Assembly (NCBI GenBank): GCA_963823105.1
Contig: CAWGKC010000001.1
Coordinates: forward strand, 558,001-622,000
Direction: 5' to 3'
DNA length: 64,000 bases
Source: JAJYKC01 sp963823105
Lineage (GTDB): Bacteria > Acidobacteriota > Terriglobia > Bryobacterales > Bryobacteraceae
Positions 24,572 through 32,856 of the stretch are shown in pieces. Numbering within the stretch: position 1 is the stretch's first letter; each line of letters begins with the position of its first letter. Under the pieces are notes generated by a model. That model did not search any database and had not been told where the DNA came from. It worked only from the letters and a program-made list of their open reading frames with translations. A program made the translations under genes and the position numbers.

Positions 24572-25144
24572 ATGGTTCTCTCCGACGTCGATATCCGGCG
24601 CTACATCGCCGAGGGCAAGATTCGCGTTTCGCCGGCGCTTCCGCCGGAGCAATTCGGCAGTTGTTCGGTCGACTTCCGTCTCGGCGCCGAGTTCAGCGTG
24701 TTCGAGCACAGCCGCAATCCCTACATCGATCTGCGAGAGAAACGGGCCATTGAAGATCTCATGCGCCCGGTCGTCGTGCCCGCCGGCGAATCGTTCATCC
24801 TTCAGCCCCGCGAATTCGTCCTCGCCATCACCGAAGAGACGCTGGAGCTTGACGACGACGTCCTCGGCCGCCTCGAAGGCCGCTCCAGCCTCGGCCGCAT
24901 TGGCATCATCGTTCACGGCACCGCCGGCCTCTTCGATCCGGGTTGGTCCGGAAAAGCGACGCTGGAGTTGAGCAATCTCGGACGCATGCCGGTCGCGCTC
25001 TACCCCGGCATGCGCGTCTGCTCGTTTACGTTCGAGCAGCTCTCGTCGCCGTCGTCCATGCCGTATAACAAAAAAGCCGGCAACAAGTATGCGGGGCAGA
25101 CACGCCCGCTGGCCAGCCGTCTCAGCGGCGAATTTCAGCCGTAA
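24572..25144 (+). CDS. dcd: dCTP deaminase (possibly bifunctional dCTP deaminase/dUTPase)
   Basis: 190 residues, usual length. Core motif GRSSLGRIGIIVHGTAGLFDPGWSGKATLELSN contains the catalytic Glu and the trimer-interface Arg/Ser residues, and the C-terminal GNKYAGQ motif closes over the nucleotide. It deaminates dCTP to dUTP for thymidylate synthesis. The HGTAGLFDPGW segment is closer to bifunctional Dcd-Dut enzymes (as in Mycobacterium, HSTAGFIDPGF) than to the E. coli type (HVTAHRIDPGW), so it may also cleave dUTP. This is a comparison from memory. It is convergent with a separate dut gene 11 bases away. Confidence 0.9.
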   Translation: MVLSDVDIRRYIAEGKIRVSPALPPEQFGSCSVDFRLGAEFSVFEHSRNPYIDLREKRAIEDLMRPVVVPAGESFILQPREFVLAITEETLELDDDVLGRLEGRSSLGRIGIIVHGTAGLFDPGWSGKATLELSNLGRMPVALYPGMRVCSFTFEQLSSPSSMPYNKKAGNKYAGQTRPLASRLSGEFQP

Positions 25145-25155
25145 CCGCGGCCGCC

Positions 25156-25587
25156 CTAGCGCCCCGACGAACCGAACCCGCCCGCTCCGCGCGCGCTGTC
25201 CCCTAACGCGCCTTCCTCCCATTCGATCCCCTCATAGCGGGCGATCACAAGCTGCGCGATGCGGTCGCCCTTTTGCACGGTATACTCCGCCACGCCGAGG
25301 TTCAGCAGAATCACCCGCACCTCGCCGCGATAGCCGGGGTCGATGGTCGCCGGGCTATTCGGCAGCGTGATGGCGTGCTTCAGCGCCAGCCCGCTGCGCG
25401 GCCGGATCTGCGCTTCAAAGCCGGGCGGGATCTCCAGCGTTAGCCCCGTGGGAACCAGTTCCGGGTGGTTCGGCTTCAGCGTCACCGCTTCCACCGAGTA
25501 CAAGTCCATCCCCGCGTCCTCCTTCGGCCCATGGGCGTATTGCGGCAAAATGGCGTCGGGGTGAACCTTCTGGATTCGCAATTTCAT
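25156..25587 (-). CDS. dut: Deoxyuridine 5'-triphosphate nucleotidohydrolase (dUTPase)
   Basis: 143 residues, a homotrimeric dUTPase with all five motifs: DAGMDLYS (about 25-32), RPRSGLAL, ATIDPGYRGEVRV with the catalytic Asp, GDRIAQLV, and the C-terminal P-loop-like RGAGGFGSSG. It hydrolyses dUTP to dUMP and keeps uracil out of DNA. It faces dcd tail to tail, and its start lies about 60 bases from the partial uvrA copy. Intact. Confidence 0.95.
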   Translation of the reverse strand: MKLRIQKVHPDAILPQYAHGPKEDAGMDLYSVEAVTLKPNHPELVPTGLTLEIPPGFEAQIRPRSGLALKHAITLPNSPATIDPGYRGEVRVILLNLGVAEYTVQKGDRIAQLVIARYEGIEWEEGALGDSARGAGGFGSSGR

Positions 25588-25647
25588 GAATCCGTTATCA
25601 TAGCGTCTTGGCGCGTTCGGAAAGACGCCTTGTTCCGCGGAAGAACG

Positions 25648-25898
25648 CGCGCCCCCGCTGCTACACTAAGAAGTTCTCCCTCCATGCTGGACCGCATCAC
25701 CGTGCACGGGGCGCGGCAACACAACCTCAAAAACATCGACGTCGCGATCCCGCGCAACAGCTTCACCGTCGTCACCGTCACCGAAATCTACGACTACCTC
25801 CGCGTCCTCTACTCCTCCAGCAAGCGCTCGCTCTCAAGAACGGCGAACGCATCATGATCCTCGCCCCCGTCGTCCGCGGCCGCAAAGGCGAATACCGC
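25648..25898 (+). pseudogene. Internally deleted copy of the uvrA promoter and 5' end
   Basis: Three blocks match the intact uvrA downstream: 25648-25777 is identical to 26709-26838 (130 bases, including the upstream region and start codon); 25778-25819 matches 27049-27090 with two mismatches; 25820-25898 matches 27158-27236 with three mismatches. Thus 210 bases (70 codons, in frame) and 67 bases (frame-breaking) are missing. The second deletion lies between two TCCTCCA heptamers, a microhomology deletion. If translated, the fragment would give about 57 residues of UvrA start followed by frameshifted residues. It has no ATP-binding site and is non-functional as UvrA. Confidence 0.9.
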
Positions 25899-25960
25899 CA
25901 TGGCCTTGGTCCGCTCCTCGACCACATATCGAATCGCTTCTCGCACATTCGCACGCCACC

Positions 25961-26345
25961 TCAGGCCCGCGCGATATCCGTCCGGCGGAAATCTTCGCCG
26001 GTGAAAAGCAGCGGCATCCCAGCCGACGCCGCCACAGCATAGGACATGCAATCCCCGAAATTCAAAGCGGCCGGATGACGTCCGCGCCCGAATCGAAGGA
26101 AGGCCGACACCGCGAAGCCGAGATGTCCTCCTGGAACGGCACCACCTCGCCTCCACGCGGCGCAGAAAAGCGAGGAGCATCGGAAGCGCATCGTGGCCCA
26201 ATCTGGCCGTCAACACCATCGCCGTTTCGAGGAGCGTGGGAACGCCAACCACCACCACCTCGGCGGCGCCGATCTTCCGGATCAGCCGTTCGTGCCCCGG
26301 CTCGCGAAGGTGAATCGCGACGATAGCGGAACTATCCAAAACCAC
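25961..26345 (-). pseudogene. vapC: VapC-type PIN-domain toxin gene with two frameshifts
   Basis: GTG at 26345, three bases after vapB. The first frame gives MVLDSSAIVAIHLREPGHERL, with the first acidic PIN residue at D4, through FLRRVEA. Continuing requires restoring one G near 26148 (EVVPFQEDISAS) and another near 26113 (AVSAFLRFGRGRHPAALNFGDC then GMPLLFTGEDFRRTDIARA, ending at 25961). The corrected protein, about 129 residues, is a complete VapC with its later acidic residues (FGDC, GEDF). PIN toxins are Mg-dependent ribonucleases inhibited by VapB. As it stands the product is truncated out of frame, either a dead toxin or base-calling indels. Confidence 0.85.
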
Positions 26346-26348
26346 CCT

Positions 26349-26621
26349 TCAGTAACCCTCCGGCCCATAACCCAGAATCCGGTCCTCTTCTTCACGGCTC
26401 ATCACCCGCCCCATCTCGCCGGGCGGCATCATAGGCCACACGTTCCGCTCCAGATACTCCCGCAGATCCTTACGCCCGCCGCGTTTCCCATGCCGCGCCC
26501 GCAGCCGGACCAAGCGTTCGGCCAGCGCCCTCCGGATCGCTTCCGTCTTGGTTTCATGGGCCGCGCTCGCTACTTCCGCCGCCAGACGTTCGACGTCGAG
26601 GTTCTTAATGTTGAGGGCCAT
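26349..26621 (-). CDS. vapB: VapB-family antitoxin
   Basis: 90 residues from the ATG at 26621 (MALNIKNLDVERLAAEVASAAHETKTEAIRRAL); a longer frame from 26681 is rejected because this motif is the canonical VapB N-terminus. It binds the operator as a ribbon/AbrB-like dimer and neutralises VapC through its C-terminal tail. It is followed immediately by the vapC frame. Its ATG lies inside an inverted repeat that is probably its own operator. The antitoxin frame is intact although the toxin is broken. Confidence 0.88.
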   Translation of the reverse strand: MALNIKNLDVERLAAEVASAAHETKTEAIRRALAERLVRLRARHGKRGGRKDLREYLERNVWPMMPPGEMGRVMSREEEDRILGYGPEGY

Positions 26622-26647
26622 GGTAGAAATATACCTACAATCTACCA
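26621..26647. promoter_or_regulatory. Putative VapBC operator, TGGTAGA-N13-TCTACCA
   Basis: A perfect 7-base inverted repeat (26621-26627 and 26641-26647) overlapping the vapB start codon, the usual position for autoregulation by a VapBC complex. Confidence 0.6.
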
Positions 26648-26708
26648 TTCCACCATCAACCGCGCAAGAGCTACAATGCACCCAGTCGGTTCGATCGGAA
26701 TCTCCCCC

Positions 26709-26838
26709 CGCGCCCCCGCTGCTACACTAAGAAGTTCTCCCTCCATGCTGGACCGCATCACCGTGCACGGGGCGCGGCAACACAACCTCAAAAACATCGA
26801 CGTCGCGATCCCGCGCAACAGCTTCACCGTCGTCACCG
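26709..26838 (+). repeat. 130-base direct repeat, second copy (first at 25648-25777)
   Basis: Identical to 25648-25777 at an offset of 1061 bases. It covers the upstream region, start codon and first 31 codons of uvrA. The two copies bracket the vapBC module, so recombination between them would excise it and leave one intact uvrA. Confidence 0.95.
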
Positions 26839-29507
26839 GCCTCAGCGGCTCCGGAAAATCCTCGCTCGCCTTCGACACCATCTACGCCGAAGGCCAGCGC
26901 CGCTACGTCGAAACCCTCTCCCCTTACGCCCGCCAGTTCCTCGATCAAATGGAGCGTCCCGACGTCGACTCCATCGATGGCCTCAGCCCCGCCATCTCCA
27001 TCGAACAAAAAACCACCAACCGCAGCCCGCGCTCCACCGTCGGCACCATCACCGAAATCTACGACTACCTCCGCGTCCTTTATTCCTCCATCGGCGTCCC
27101 GCACTGCCCCACCTGCGACATCGAAATCTCCCGCCAAAGCACCGCGCAAATCCTCCAGCAAGTGCTCGCCCTCAAGAACGGCGAGCGCATCATGATCCTC
27201 GCCCCCGTCGTCCGCGGCCGCAAAGGCGAATACCGCAAGGAGCTTGAAAAATTCCTCCGCCAGGGCTTCGTCCGCGCCCGCATCGACGGCATCCTCCGCT
27301 CGCTCGACGAAGACATCCCCCTCGACAAACGCAAGAATCACTCGATCGACGTCGTCGTCGACCGCCTCCTCGTCAAGCCCGGCATCGAACAGCGCCTCGA
27401 AGCCTCTATCGAAACCGCCGCCAAACTCGCCGCCGGCCTCGTCATCGTCGCCGTCGTCAACGGCGAGGAGCGCCTCTATTCGCAAAAATTCGCCTGCCCC
27501 AACTGCGGCGCCAGCGTGCCCCAACTCGAGCCCCGCTCGTTCTCCTTCAACAGTCCGTTCGGCGCCTGCCCCGCCTGCAACGGCCTCGGCAGCAAATGGA
27601 ACTTCGATCCCGCCAAAGTGATCGTCGATCCCTCCAAGCCCCTCCTCGACGGCGGCCTCGGCCCCGGCGTCAATTCCGCCTCCATCGTCTCCCTCGTCAC
27701 CACCGCCGCCTCCCGCCTCCGCGTCGATCTCGAAAAACCCTTCTCCTCCCTCACCAAACGCGCCCAGGCTCTTCTACTCGACGGCTCTCCGGACTTCCGC
27801 GGCATCCTCCGCCTGCTCGGCGAATTGTTCGACGAAGCCTCTCCCTCCTATCGCGACTGGCTCATGGAATACATGTCCCCGTCGATTTGCCCCGAGTGCC
27901 ATGGCAGCCGCCTCCGCCCCTCCAGCCTCGCCGTCAAAGTCAAAGGAACCGGCATCGCCACGCTCACCGCCCTCCCCATCCTCCGCATGTTGGGCGCCGT
28001 CCGCCAATGGACTCTCACCGAACGCGAAACCCAAGTCGCCGGCCGCGTCGTCGAAGAGATCGAACAGCGCCTGGAATTCCTCGACGCCGTCGGCCTCAGC
28101 TATCTGAGCCTCGACCGCTCCGCCTCCACCCTCTCCGGCGGCGAAGCCCAGCGCATCCGCCTCGCCACGCAAATCGGCTCCAAACTCCGCGGCGTCCTCT
28201 ACGTTCTCGACGAACCCTCCATCGGCCTGCACTCTCGCGATAACGACCGCCTCATCGACACCCTCTCCCGACTCCGCGATCTCGGCAACACCGTCCTCGT
28301 CGTCGAGCACGACGCCGAAACCATCGCCCGCGCCGACTTCGTCGTCGACCTCGGCCCCGGCGCCGGCCGCCTCGGCGGCGCTCTCGTCGCCCAAGGCACT
28401 CCCCTCGAAATCGAACGCAACCCCGCCTCCCTCACCGGTCAATACCTTTCCGGCGCCGTCTCCATCCCCATCCCCGCCGTCCGCCGCCCCGGCAACGGCA
28501 AAAAACTCACCGTCCGCGGAGCCACCGAGCACAACCTCAAAAACCTCACCGTCGAATTCCCGCTCGGCTCCTTCATCGTCGTCACCGGCGTCTCCGGCAG
28601 CGGCAAGTCCACCCTCATCGGCGACATCCTCTATCGCGCCGTCGCCCGCGAAGTCTACGGCAGCCACGCCGAACCCGGCGCTCACGCCCGCATCGACGGC
28701 CTCGCCCTGCTCGACAAAGTCATCGAGATCGACCAATCCCCCATCGGCCGCACGCCCCGCTCCAACCCCGCCACCTACACCGGCGTCTTCACCGCCATCC
28801 GCGATCTCTACGCCATGCTCCCCGAATCGCGCGAGCGCGGCTACAAAGCCGGCCGCTTCAGCTTCAACGTCAAAGGCGGCCGCTGCGAAGCCTGCCAGGG
28901 CGACGGCCTCAAGCGCATCGAAATGAATTTCCTCCCCGACGTCTACGTCACCTGCGACGTCTGCCGCGGCCGCCGCTACAACAGCGAAACCCTCCAGGTG
29001 AAATACAAAGGCCTCTCCGTCGCCGCCCTCCTTGAATCGAGCGTCGAAGACGCCCTCGCCACTCTCGAAAACATCCCCGCCATTCAAGCCAAACTCAAAA
29101 CGCTCGTCGAAGTCGGTCTCGGCTACATTCACCTCGGCCAATCCTCCACCACCCTCTCCGGCGGCGAAGCCCAGCGCATCAAACTCGCCCGCGAGCTCAG
29201 CCGCCGCCAAACCGGCCGCACCCTCTACATCCTCGACGAACCCACCACCGGCCTCCACTTCGAAGACGTCAAACGCCTCCTCGAAGTCCTCCAGCGCCTC
29301 GTCGATCTCGGCAACACCGTCCTCGTCATCGAGCACCAGCTCGACGTCGTGAAATCGGCCGACTGGGTCATCGACCTCGGCCCCGAAGGCGGCGAGAAAG
29401 GCGGCCATCTCGTCGCCGCCGGCACGCCCGAACTCATCGCCCGCACCCGCCGCAGTTTCACCGGCCAGGCTCTCGCCAAAGTCCTGCGCACGGGCAAAGT
29501 CGCATGA
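26745..29507 (+). CDS. uvrA: Excinuclease ABC subunit A
   Basis: 920 residues starting MLDRITVHGARQHNLKNIDV; the frame is open a further 550 bases upstream, but that part is antisense to vapBC and not UvrA-like. Two ABC ATPase modules: Walker A GLSGSGKSS at about 32-40 and GVSGSGKST at about 615-623, signatures LSGGEAQRI at about 463 and 804, each with a DEPxxGLH Walker B. Zinc-binding cysteines are seen in CPTC, CPNCGAS...CPAC and CEACQGDG...CDVC. It recognises bulky DNA lesions and loads UvrB. It heads an operon: its TGA overlaps the ATG of the next gene. Codons end strongly in C. Confidence 0.97.
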   Translation: MLDRITVHGARQHNLKNIDVAIPRNSFTVVTGLSGSGKSSLAFDTIYAEGQRRYVETLSPYARQFLDQMERPDVDSIDGLSPAISIEQKTTNRSPRSTVGTITEIYDYLRVLYSSIGVPHCPTCDIEISRQSTAQILQQVLALKNGERIMILAPVVRGRKGEYRKELEKFLRQGFVRARIDGILRSLDEDIPLDKRKNHSIDVVVDRLLVKPGIEQRLEASIETAAKLAAGLVIVAVVNGEERLYSQKFACPNCGASVPQLEPRSFSFNSPFGACPACNGLGSKWNFDPAKVIVDPSKPLLDGGLGPGVNSASIVSLVTTAASRLRVDLEKPFSSLTKRAQALLLDGSPDFRGILRLLGELFDEASPSYRDWLMEYMSPSICPECHGSRLRPSSLAVKVKGTGIATLTALPILRMLGAVRQWTLTERETQVAGRVVEEIEQRLEFLDAVGLSYLSLDRSASTLSGGEAQRIRLATQIGSKLRGVLYVLDEPSIGLHSRDNDRLIDTLSRLRDLGNTVLVVEHDAETIARADFVVDLGPGAGRLGGALVAQGTPLEIERNPASLTGQYLSGAVSIPIPAVRRPGNGKKLTVRGATEHNLKNLTVEFPLGSFIVVTGVSGSGKSTLIGDILYRAVAREVYGSHAEPGAHARIDGLALLDKVIEIDQSPIGRTPRSNPATYTGVFTAIRDLYAMLPESRERGYKAGRFSFNVKGGRCEACQGDGLKRIEMNFLPDVYVTCDVCRGRRYNSETLQVKYKGLSVAALLESSVEDALATLENIPAIQAKLKTLVEVGLGYIHLGQSSTTLSGGEAQRIKLARELSRRQTGRTLYILDEPTTGLHFEDVKRLLEVLQRLVDLGNTVLVIEHQLDVVKSADWVIDLGPEGGEKGGHLVAAGTPELIARTRRSFTGQALAKVLRTGKVA

Positions 29508-30251
29508 TCGATCCCGTCGAGATCCCCGCCCGCGTCCCCGTCCGCGACCCCATCTGGGACTACCAGGACCTCGCCATCTTCCTCGGCCTCGGGCTCCCGT
29601 TGCTGCTCGTCAGCATGGTGTTCCTTCGCATCGCCGAGCCTCTCCTTCACCACTTCTCGCTGTCGAAAGAAGCCTCCGCGCTCCTCTTCCAATTCGTCTG
29701 GTACGCCCTATGGTGCGACGCTCTCTATCTGCTTCTGCGCCTCCGTTACCGCCGCCCCTTCTGGCCCGCGCTCGGCTGGACCCTCCCCCGCTCCGGCCTC
29801 GCCTTCCCCCTGATCGGCGGCCCCGTGCTCGCCTTCGCAACCGGCGCCATCGGCCTCGCCATCGGCGCGCCGCGCATCGAGATCGAACCCCTCCGCGGCC
29901 TCCTCGGCTCCCGCATTTCTCTGATCGTCCTCGTCCTCGGCGTCGCTTTCCTCGGCCCCTTCTTCGAAGAGCTGGCGTTCCGCGGATTCCTCATGCCTCT
30001 TTTCATTCGCTCCCTCGGCCCCGCTCGCCGGCATCCTCTTCACCGCCCTCTTATTCGCCCTCCTCCACGGCCCCGAATATCAATGGTCCTGGCGTCACGT
30101 CCTTCTGATCCTCGCCGCCGGCGCCGTCTTCGGCTGGGTTCGCTACCGCACCGGTTCCACCCTCGCCTCCACCGCGCTCCACGCAACCTACAACATCACC
30201 TTTCTCGCGGCCTTCATCGCCCAATCCGGGCCGCTTCCGGCAAAATGGTAG
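29504..30251 (+). pseudogene. CPBP-family intramembrane metalloprotease, one frameshift
   Basis: ATG overlaps the uvrA stop (ATGA). Several hydrophobic segments lead to motif 1 EELAFR (about residue 155). One extra C in the CCCC run at 30019-30022 shifts the frame; removing it restores motif 2 (FALLHGP), motif 3 (HATYN) and a TAG at 30249-30251 that overlaps the mtnA start. The corrected protein is about 248 residues with all Glu/His ligands of the CAAX-protease/bacteriocin-processing (Abi) fold. As written, the frame runs on into mtnA. Either a recent mutation or a homopolymer error; the perfect fit after correction favours error or very recent loss. Confidence 0.85.
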
Positions 30252-31276
30252 AAACAATTCAATGGACCGCCGCGGGCGTCGTCATGATCGACCAAACCCG
30301 CCTTCCCCAGATCGAAGCCTACGTCACCTGCACTCGTTATGAGGAGGTCGCCGAGGCCATCCGCTCCATGGTCATCCGCGGCGCTCCCGCCATCGGCGTC
30401 GCCGCCGCCATGGGCGTCGCCCTCGGCCTTCTTCACGCCGATGAATCGCGTCTCGACGAGGACTTCGCCCAAATCTGCGGCACGCTCGCCGCCACGCGCC
30501 CCACCGCCGTCAATCTCTTCTGGGCCATCGACCGCATGCAGCGCCGGTTTGCCGAATGGCGCGGGCTGCCCATCGCCGAACTCCGCCGCCGCATGGTCGA
30601 AGAAGCGAAACAAATCCGCATCGAAGACATCGCCATCAACCAGGCCATCGGCCGCCACGGCGCGCCGCTCGTCCCCGACAACCTCGCCGTCCTCACCCAT
30701 TGCAACGCCGGCGCCCTCGCCACCGCCGGCTACGGCACCGCCCTCGGCGTCATCCGCGCCGCCGTCGCCTCTGGCAAACACATCGCCGTCTTCGCCGATG
30801 AAACCCGCCCGTTCCTCCAGGGCGCGCGCCTCACCGTCTGGGAATTGCAACAGGATTCCATCCCCGCCACCCTCATCACCGACAACATGGCCGGCCACTT
30901 CCTCAAATCCGGCCGCATCGGCTGCGTCGTCGTCGGAGCCGACCGCATCGCCGCCAACGGCGACGTCGCCAACAAGATCGGCACCTATTCCGTCGCCGTC
31001 CTCGCCCACGAAAACAACATCCCCTTCTACGTCGCGGCGCCCATTTCCACCCTCGACCTCACCCTCGCCTCTGGCGCACAAATCCCCATCGAACAGCGCT
31101 CGCCCACCGAAGTCACCCACGTCTACGGCGTCCCCATCGCCCCAGAAAACACCACCGTCGAAAACCCCGCCTTCGACGTCACTCCCCATCGCTACGTCTC
31201 CGCCATCGTCACCGAGCGCGGCGTCGCCCGCCCGCCCTTCGAACAATCCCTGCGCGAATTGGCCGGCATCTTATAA
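30245..31276 (+). CDS. mtnA: S-methyl-5-thioribose-1-phosphate isomerase
   Basis: 343 residues. Motifs: RGAPAIGVAAAMG (about 41-53), THCNAGALATAGYGTALG with the catalytic Cys (about 145), ITDNMAG and GADRIAANGDVANKIGTY with the catalytic Asp. It isomerises methylthioribose-1-phosphate to methylthioribulose-1-phosphate in methionine salvage. Its ATG overlaps the stop of the CPBP gene. No other salvage genes are in the window, so the rest of the pathway must be elsewhere. eIF2B-alpha-like relatives are excluded by the Cys-Asp pair. Confidence 0.95.
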   Translation: MVETIQWTAAGVVMIDQTRLPQIEAYVTCTRYEEVAEAIRSMVIRGAPAIGVAAAMGVALGLLHADESRLDEDFAQICGTLAATRPTAVNLFWAIDRMQRRFAEWRGLPIAELRRRMVEEAKQIRIEDIAINQAIGRHGAPLVPDNLAVLTHCNAGALATAGYGTALGVIRAAVASGKHIAVFADETRPFLQGARLTVWELQQDSIPATLITDNMAGHFLKSGRIGCVVVGADRIAANGDVANKIGTYSVAVLAHENNIPFYVAAPISTLDLTLASGAQIPIEQRSPTEVTHVYGVPIAPENTTVENPAFDVTPHRYVSAIVTERGVARPPFEQSLRELAGIL

Positions 31277-31288
31277 ACTGTTAGCCAA

Positions 31289-32227
31289 ATGCGGCACGCC
31301 CTTCGCCTTCTCACGCTCGCCTCCTTCGCTCTCCTCGTCCACGCCTCCACCAACCCCTTCGCCGGCCGCTGGGATCTTACCATCGTCACCCCCGAAGCCA
31401 CCTATCCTTCCTGGATGGAGGTCGTCGACAACCACGGCTCTCCCGAGGTCCACATCGTCGGCCGCGTCTCCAGCGTCCACACCGCCAAGGACGCCAAGCT
31501 CTCGGGCGCCACGCTCTCCTTCGTCACCTCCGAGTGGTTCGGCAAGCCCATCGACGTCTCCTGGGAAATCACCGCCAAATCCGGCAAACTCACCGGCACG
31601 CAAAAACGCGGCGACGGCGTCACCGGCTCGCTCACCGGCCTCCACGCCCCCGTCCTCGCCCGCAAGATGCCCGGCTCCTGGAGCGCGCCCATCCGCCTCT
31701 TCGACGGCAAATCCCTAGCCGGCTGGGAACCCCTCGTCACCGAGCAAGGCAAATCCCCCGTCAACCACTGGAAAGCCATCGGCGGCGAGCTTGTCAACGA
31801 AGCCGCCGGCGCCAACATCCGCACCACCCGCACTTTCCAGGACTTCAAACTCCACGTCGAATACAACTGCCCCGACGATGGCAACAGCGGCGTCTACCTC
31901 CGCGGCCGCTACGAGCTGCAAGTGGAATACGAACCCGCCGACCGCAACGATAAATTCCACGGCATGGGTTCGGTGTACGGCTTCCTCGCGCCCTCGCAAG
32001 CCGTTCCGCCGCGTCCCGGCCAGTGGGAAAGCTACGACGTCGTCCTTGTCGGCCGCCGCGTCAGCGTCACCCGCGACGACGTGAAAATCATCGACGCCCA
32101 AGAGATCCCCGGCATCACCGGCGGCGCTCTCGACAGCCGCGAAGCCGCCCCCGGCCCCCTCTACATCCAGGGCGACCACACCGGCGGCATGAAATACCGC
32201 AACATCACCATTTCCGTGCCGGAGTAA
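31289..32227 (+). CDS. Secreted DUF1080 (3-keto-disaccharide hydrolase-like) protein
   Basis: 312 residues, 12 bases after mtnA. Signal peptide to about 20 (ALLVHA). Residues about 22-125 form a small N-terminal beta domain of unknown type; residues about 130-312 are the DUF1080 jelly-roll fold: LFDGKSLAGWEPL, DFKLHVEYNCPDDGNSGVYLRGRYELQV, and GQWESYDVVLVG, ending GGMKYRNITISVPE. DUF1080 proteins include concanavalin-like carbohydrate-binding proteins and 3-keto-glycoside hydrolases working with Gfo/Idh oxidoreductases, two of which are in this window. Probably periplasmic. Specific activity unproven. Confidence 0.85.
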   Translation: MRHALRLLTLASFALLVHASTNPFAGRWDLTIVTPEATYPSWMEVVDNHGSPEVHIVGRVSSVHTAKDAKLSGATLSFVTSEWFGKPIDVSWEITAKSGKLTGTQKRGDGVTGSLTGLHAPVLARKMPGSWSAPIRLFDGKSLAGWEPLVTEQGKSPVNHWKAIGGELVNEAAGANIRTTRTFQDFKLHVEYNCPDDGNSGVYLRGRYELQVEYEPADRNDKFHGMGSVYGFLAPSQAVPPRPGQWESYDVVLVGRRVSVTRDDVKIIDAQEIPGITGGALDSREAAPGPLYIQGDHTGGMKYRNITISVPE

Positions 32228-32232
32228 AATCT

Positions 32233-32856
32233 ATGCTTATGCCACGCCTCCACATCGCCGCCTGTTCCCTTCTCCTGGCCGCCCTCGCCGCCTGCTCCGA
32301 GTCCGCCACCCAACAAGCCGAAAAGAAGGAACTCGCCACGCCCGACCCTCCCATCACCGGCCGCGAAGCCTTCCAGCGCATGTACATCTCCGCCCGCGGC
32401 TGGGCTTCCGACGCGTCCCCGGTGCAACTGCAAAGCTACAACCTGCCCTCCGTCAAAGCCTCCGATGGCAAGGCCGGCGCTTGGCAAGCCGTCTTCACCT
32501 CCGCCTCCCGCGCCCGCTCCCGTTCCTACTCCTGGTCCGCCATCGAGTCCGAAGGCAATCTCCACAAAGGCGTCTTCGCCGGCCCCGAGGAATCCTCTTC
32601 CTCCTCCCAGCGTTCCTTCCTCGTCGCCTTCATCAAGTACGACTCCGACGACGCCCTCAAAGTCGCCCTCAAGCAACCCCATGTCGAGGCCTATCTCAAA
32701 AAGCACCCCGACCGCCCCCTCCAATTCCTCCTGGACTTCACCGACCGCGTCCCCGACCCCGCCTGGCGCGTCATGTGGGGCGACTCCCCCAGCACCGCCG
32801 AATGCACCATCTACGTCGACGCATCCACCGGCAAATTCGCCCAAAAAGACTGCTGA
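32233..32856 (+). CDS. Putative lipoprotein of unknown function
   Basis: 207 residues; ATG at 32233 is eight bases after GGAG (32221-32224), five bases behind the DUF1080 stop. Lipobox LAAC near residue 20, so the mature protein is lipid-anchored. The rest is a roughly 185-residue globular domain with a serine-rich loop (EESSSSSQ) and a C-terminal ECTIYVDASTGKFAQKDC. I do not recognise the family. Its last 46 bases overlap the oppositely transcribed histidine kinase gene tail to tail, with both frames intact. Confidence 0.75.
   Translation: MLMPRLHIAACSLLLAALAACSESATQQAEKKELATPDPPITGREAFQRMYISARGWASDASPVQLQSYNLPSVKASDGKAGAWQAVFTSASRARSRSYSWSAIESEGNLHKGVFAGPEESSSSSQRSFLVAFIKYDSDDALKVALKQPHVEAYLKKHPDRPLQFLLDFTDRVPDPAWRVMWGDSPSTAECTIYVDASTGKFAQKDC

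Noticed and set aside
26193..26744. A 552-base in-frame extension upstream of uvrA
   Set aside because: It is antisense to vapB and vapC, shows no UvrA-like residues, and the family starts at MLDRITVHGARQHNLKN.
27774..29408. A 544-residue antisense open frame over uvrA rich in Gly, Ala, Glu and Asp
   Set aside because: It mirrors the strongly C-ending codons of uvrA; it has no start signals or recognisable domains. Similar antisense frames over the RND, glmS and recG genes were rejected for the same reason.
30011..31276. A 590-residue fused frame joining the CPBP protease and mtnA
   Set aside because: The fusion exists only because of one extra C near 30020; correcting it yields two normal proteins with a stop/start overlap.
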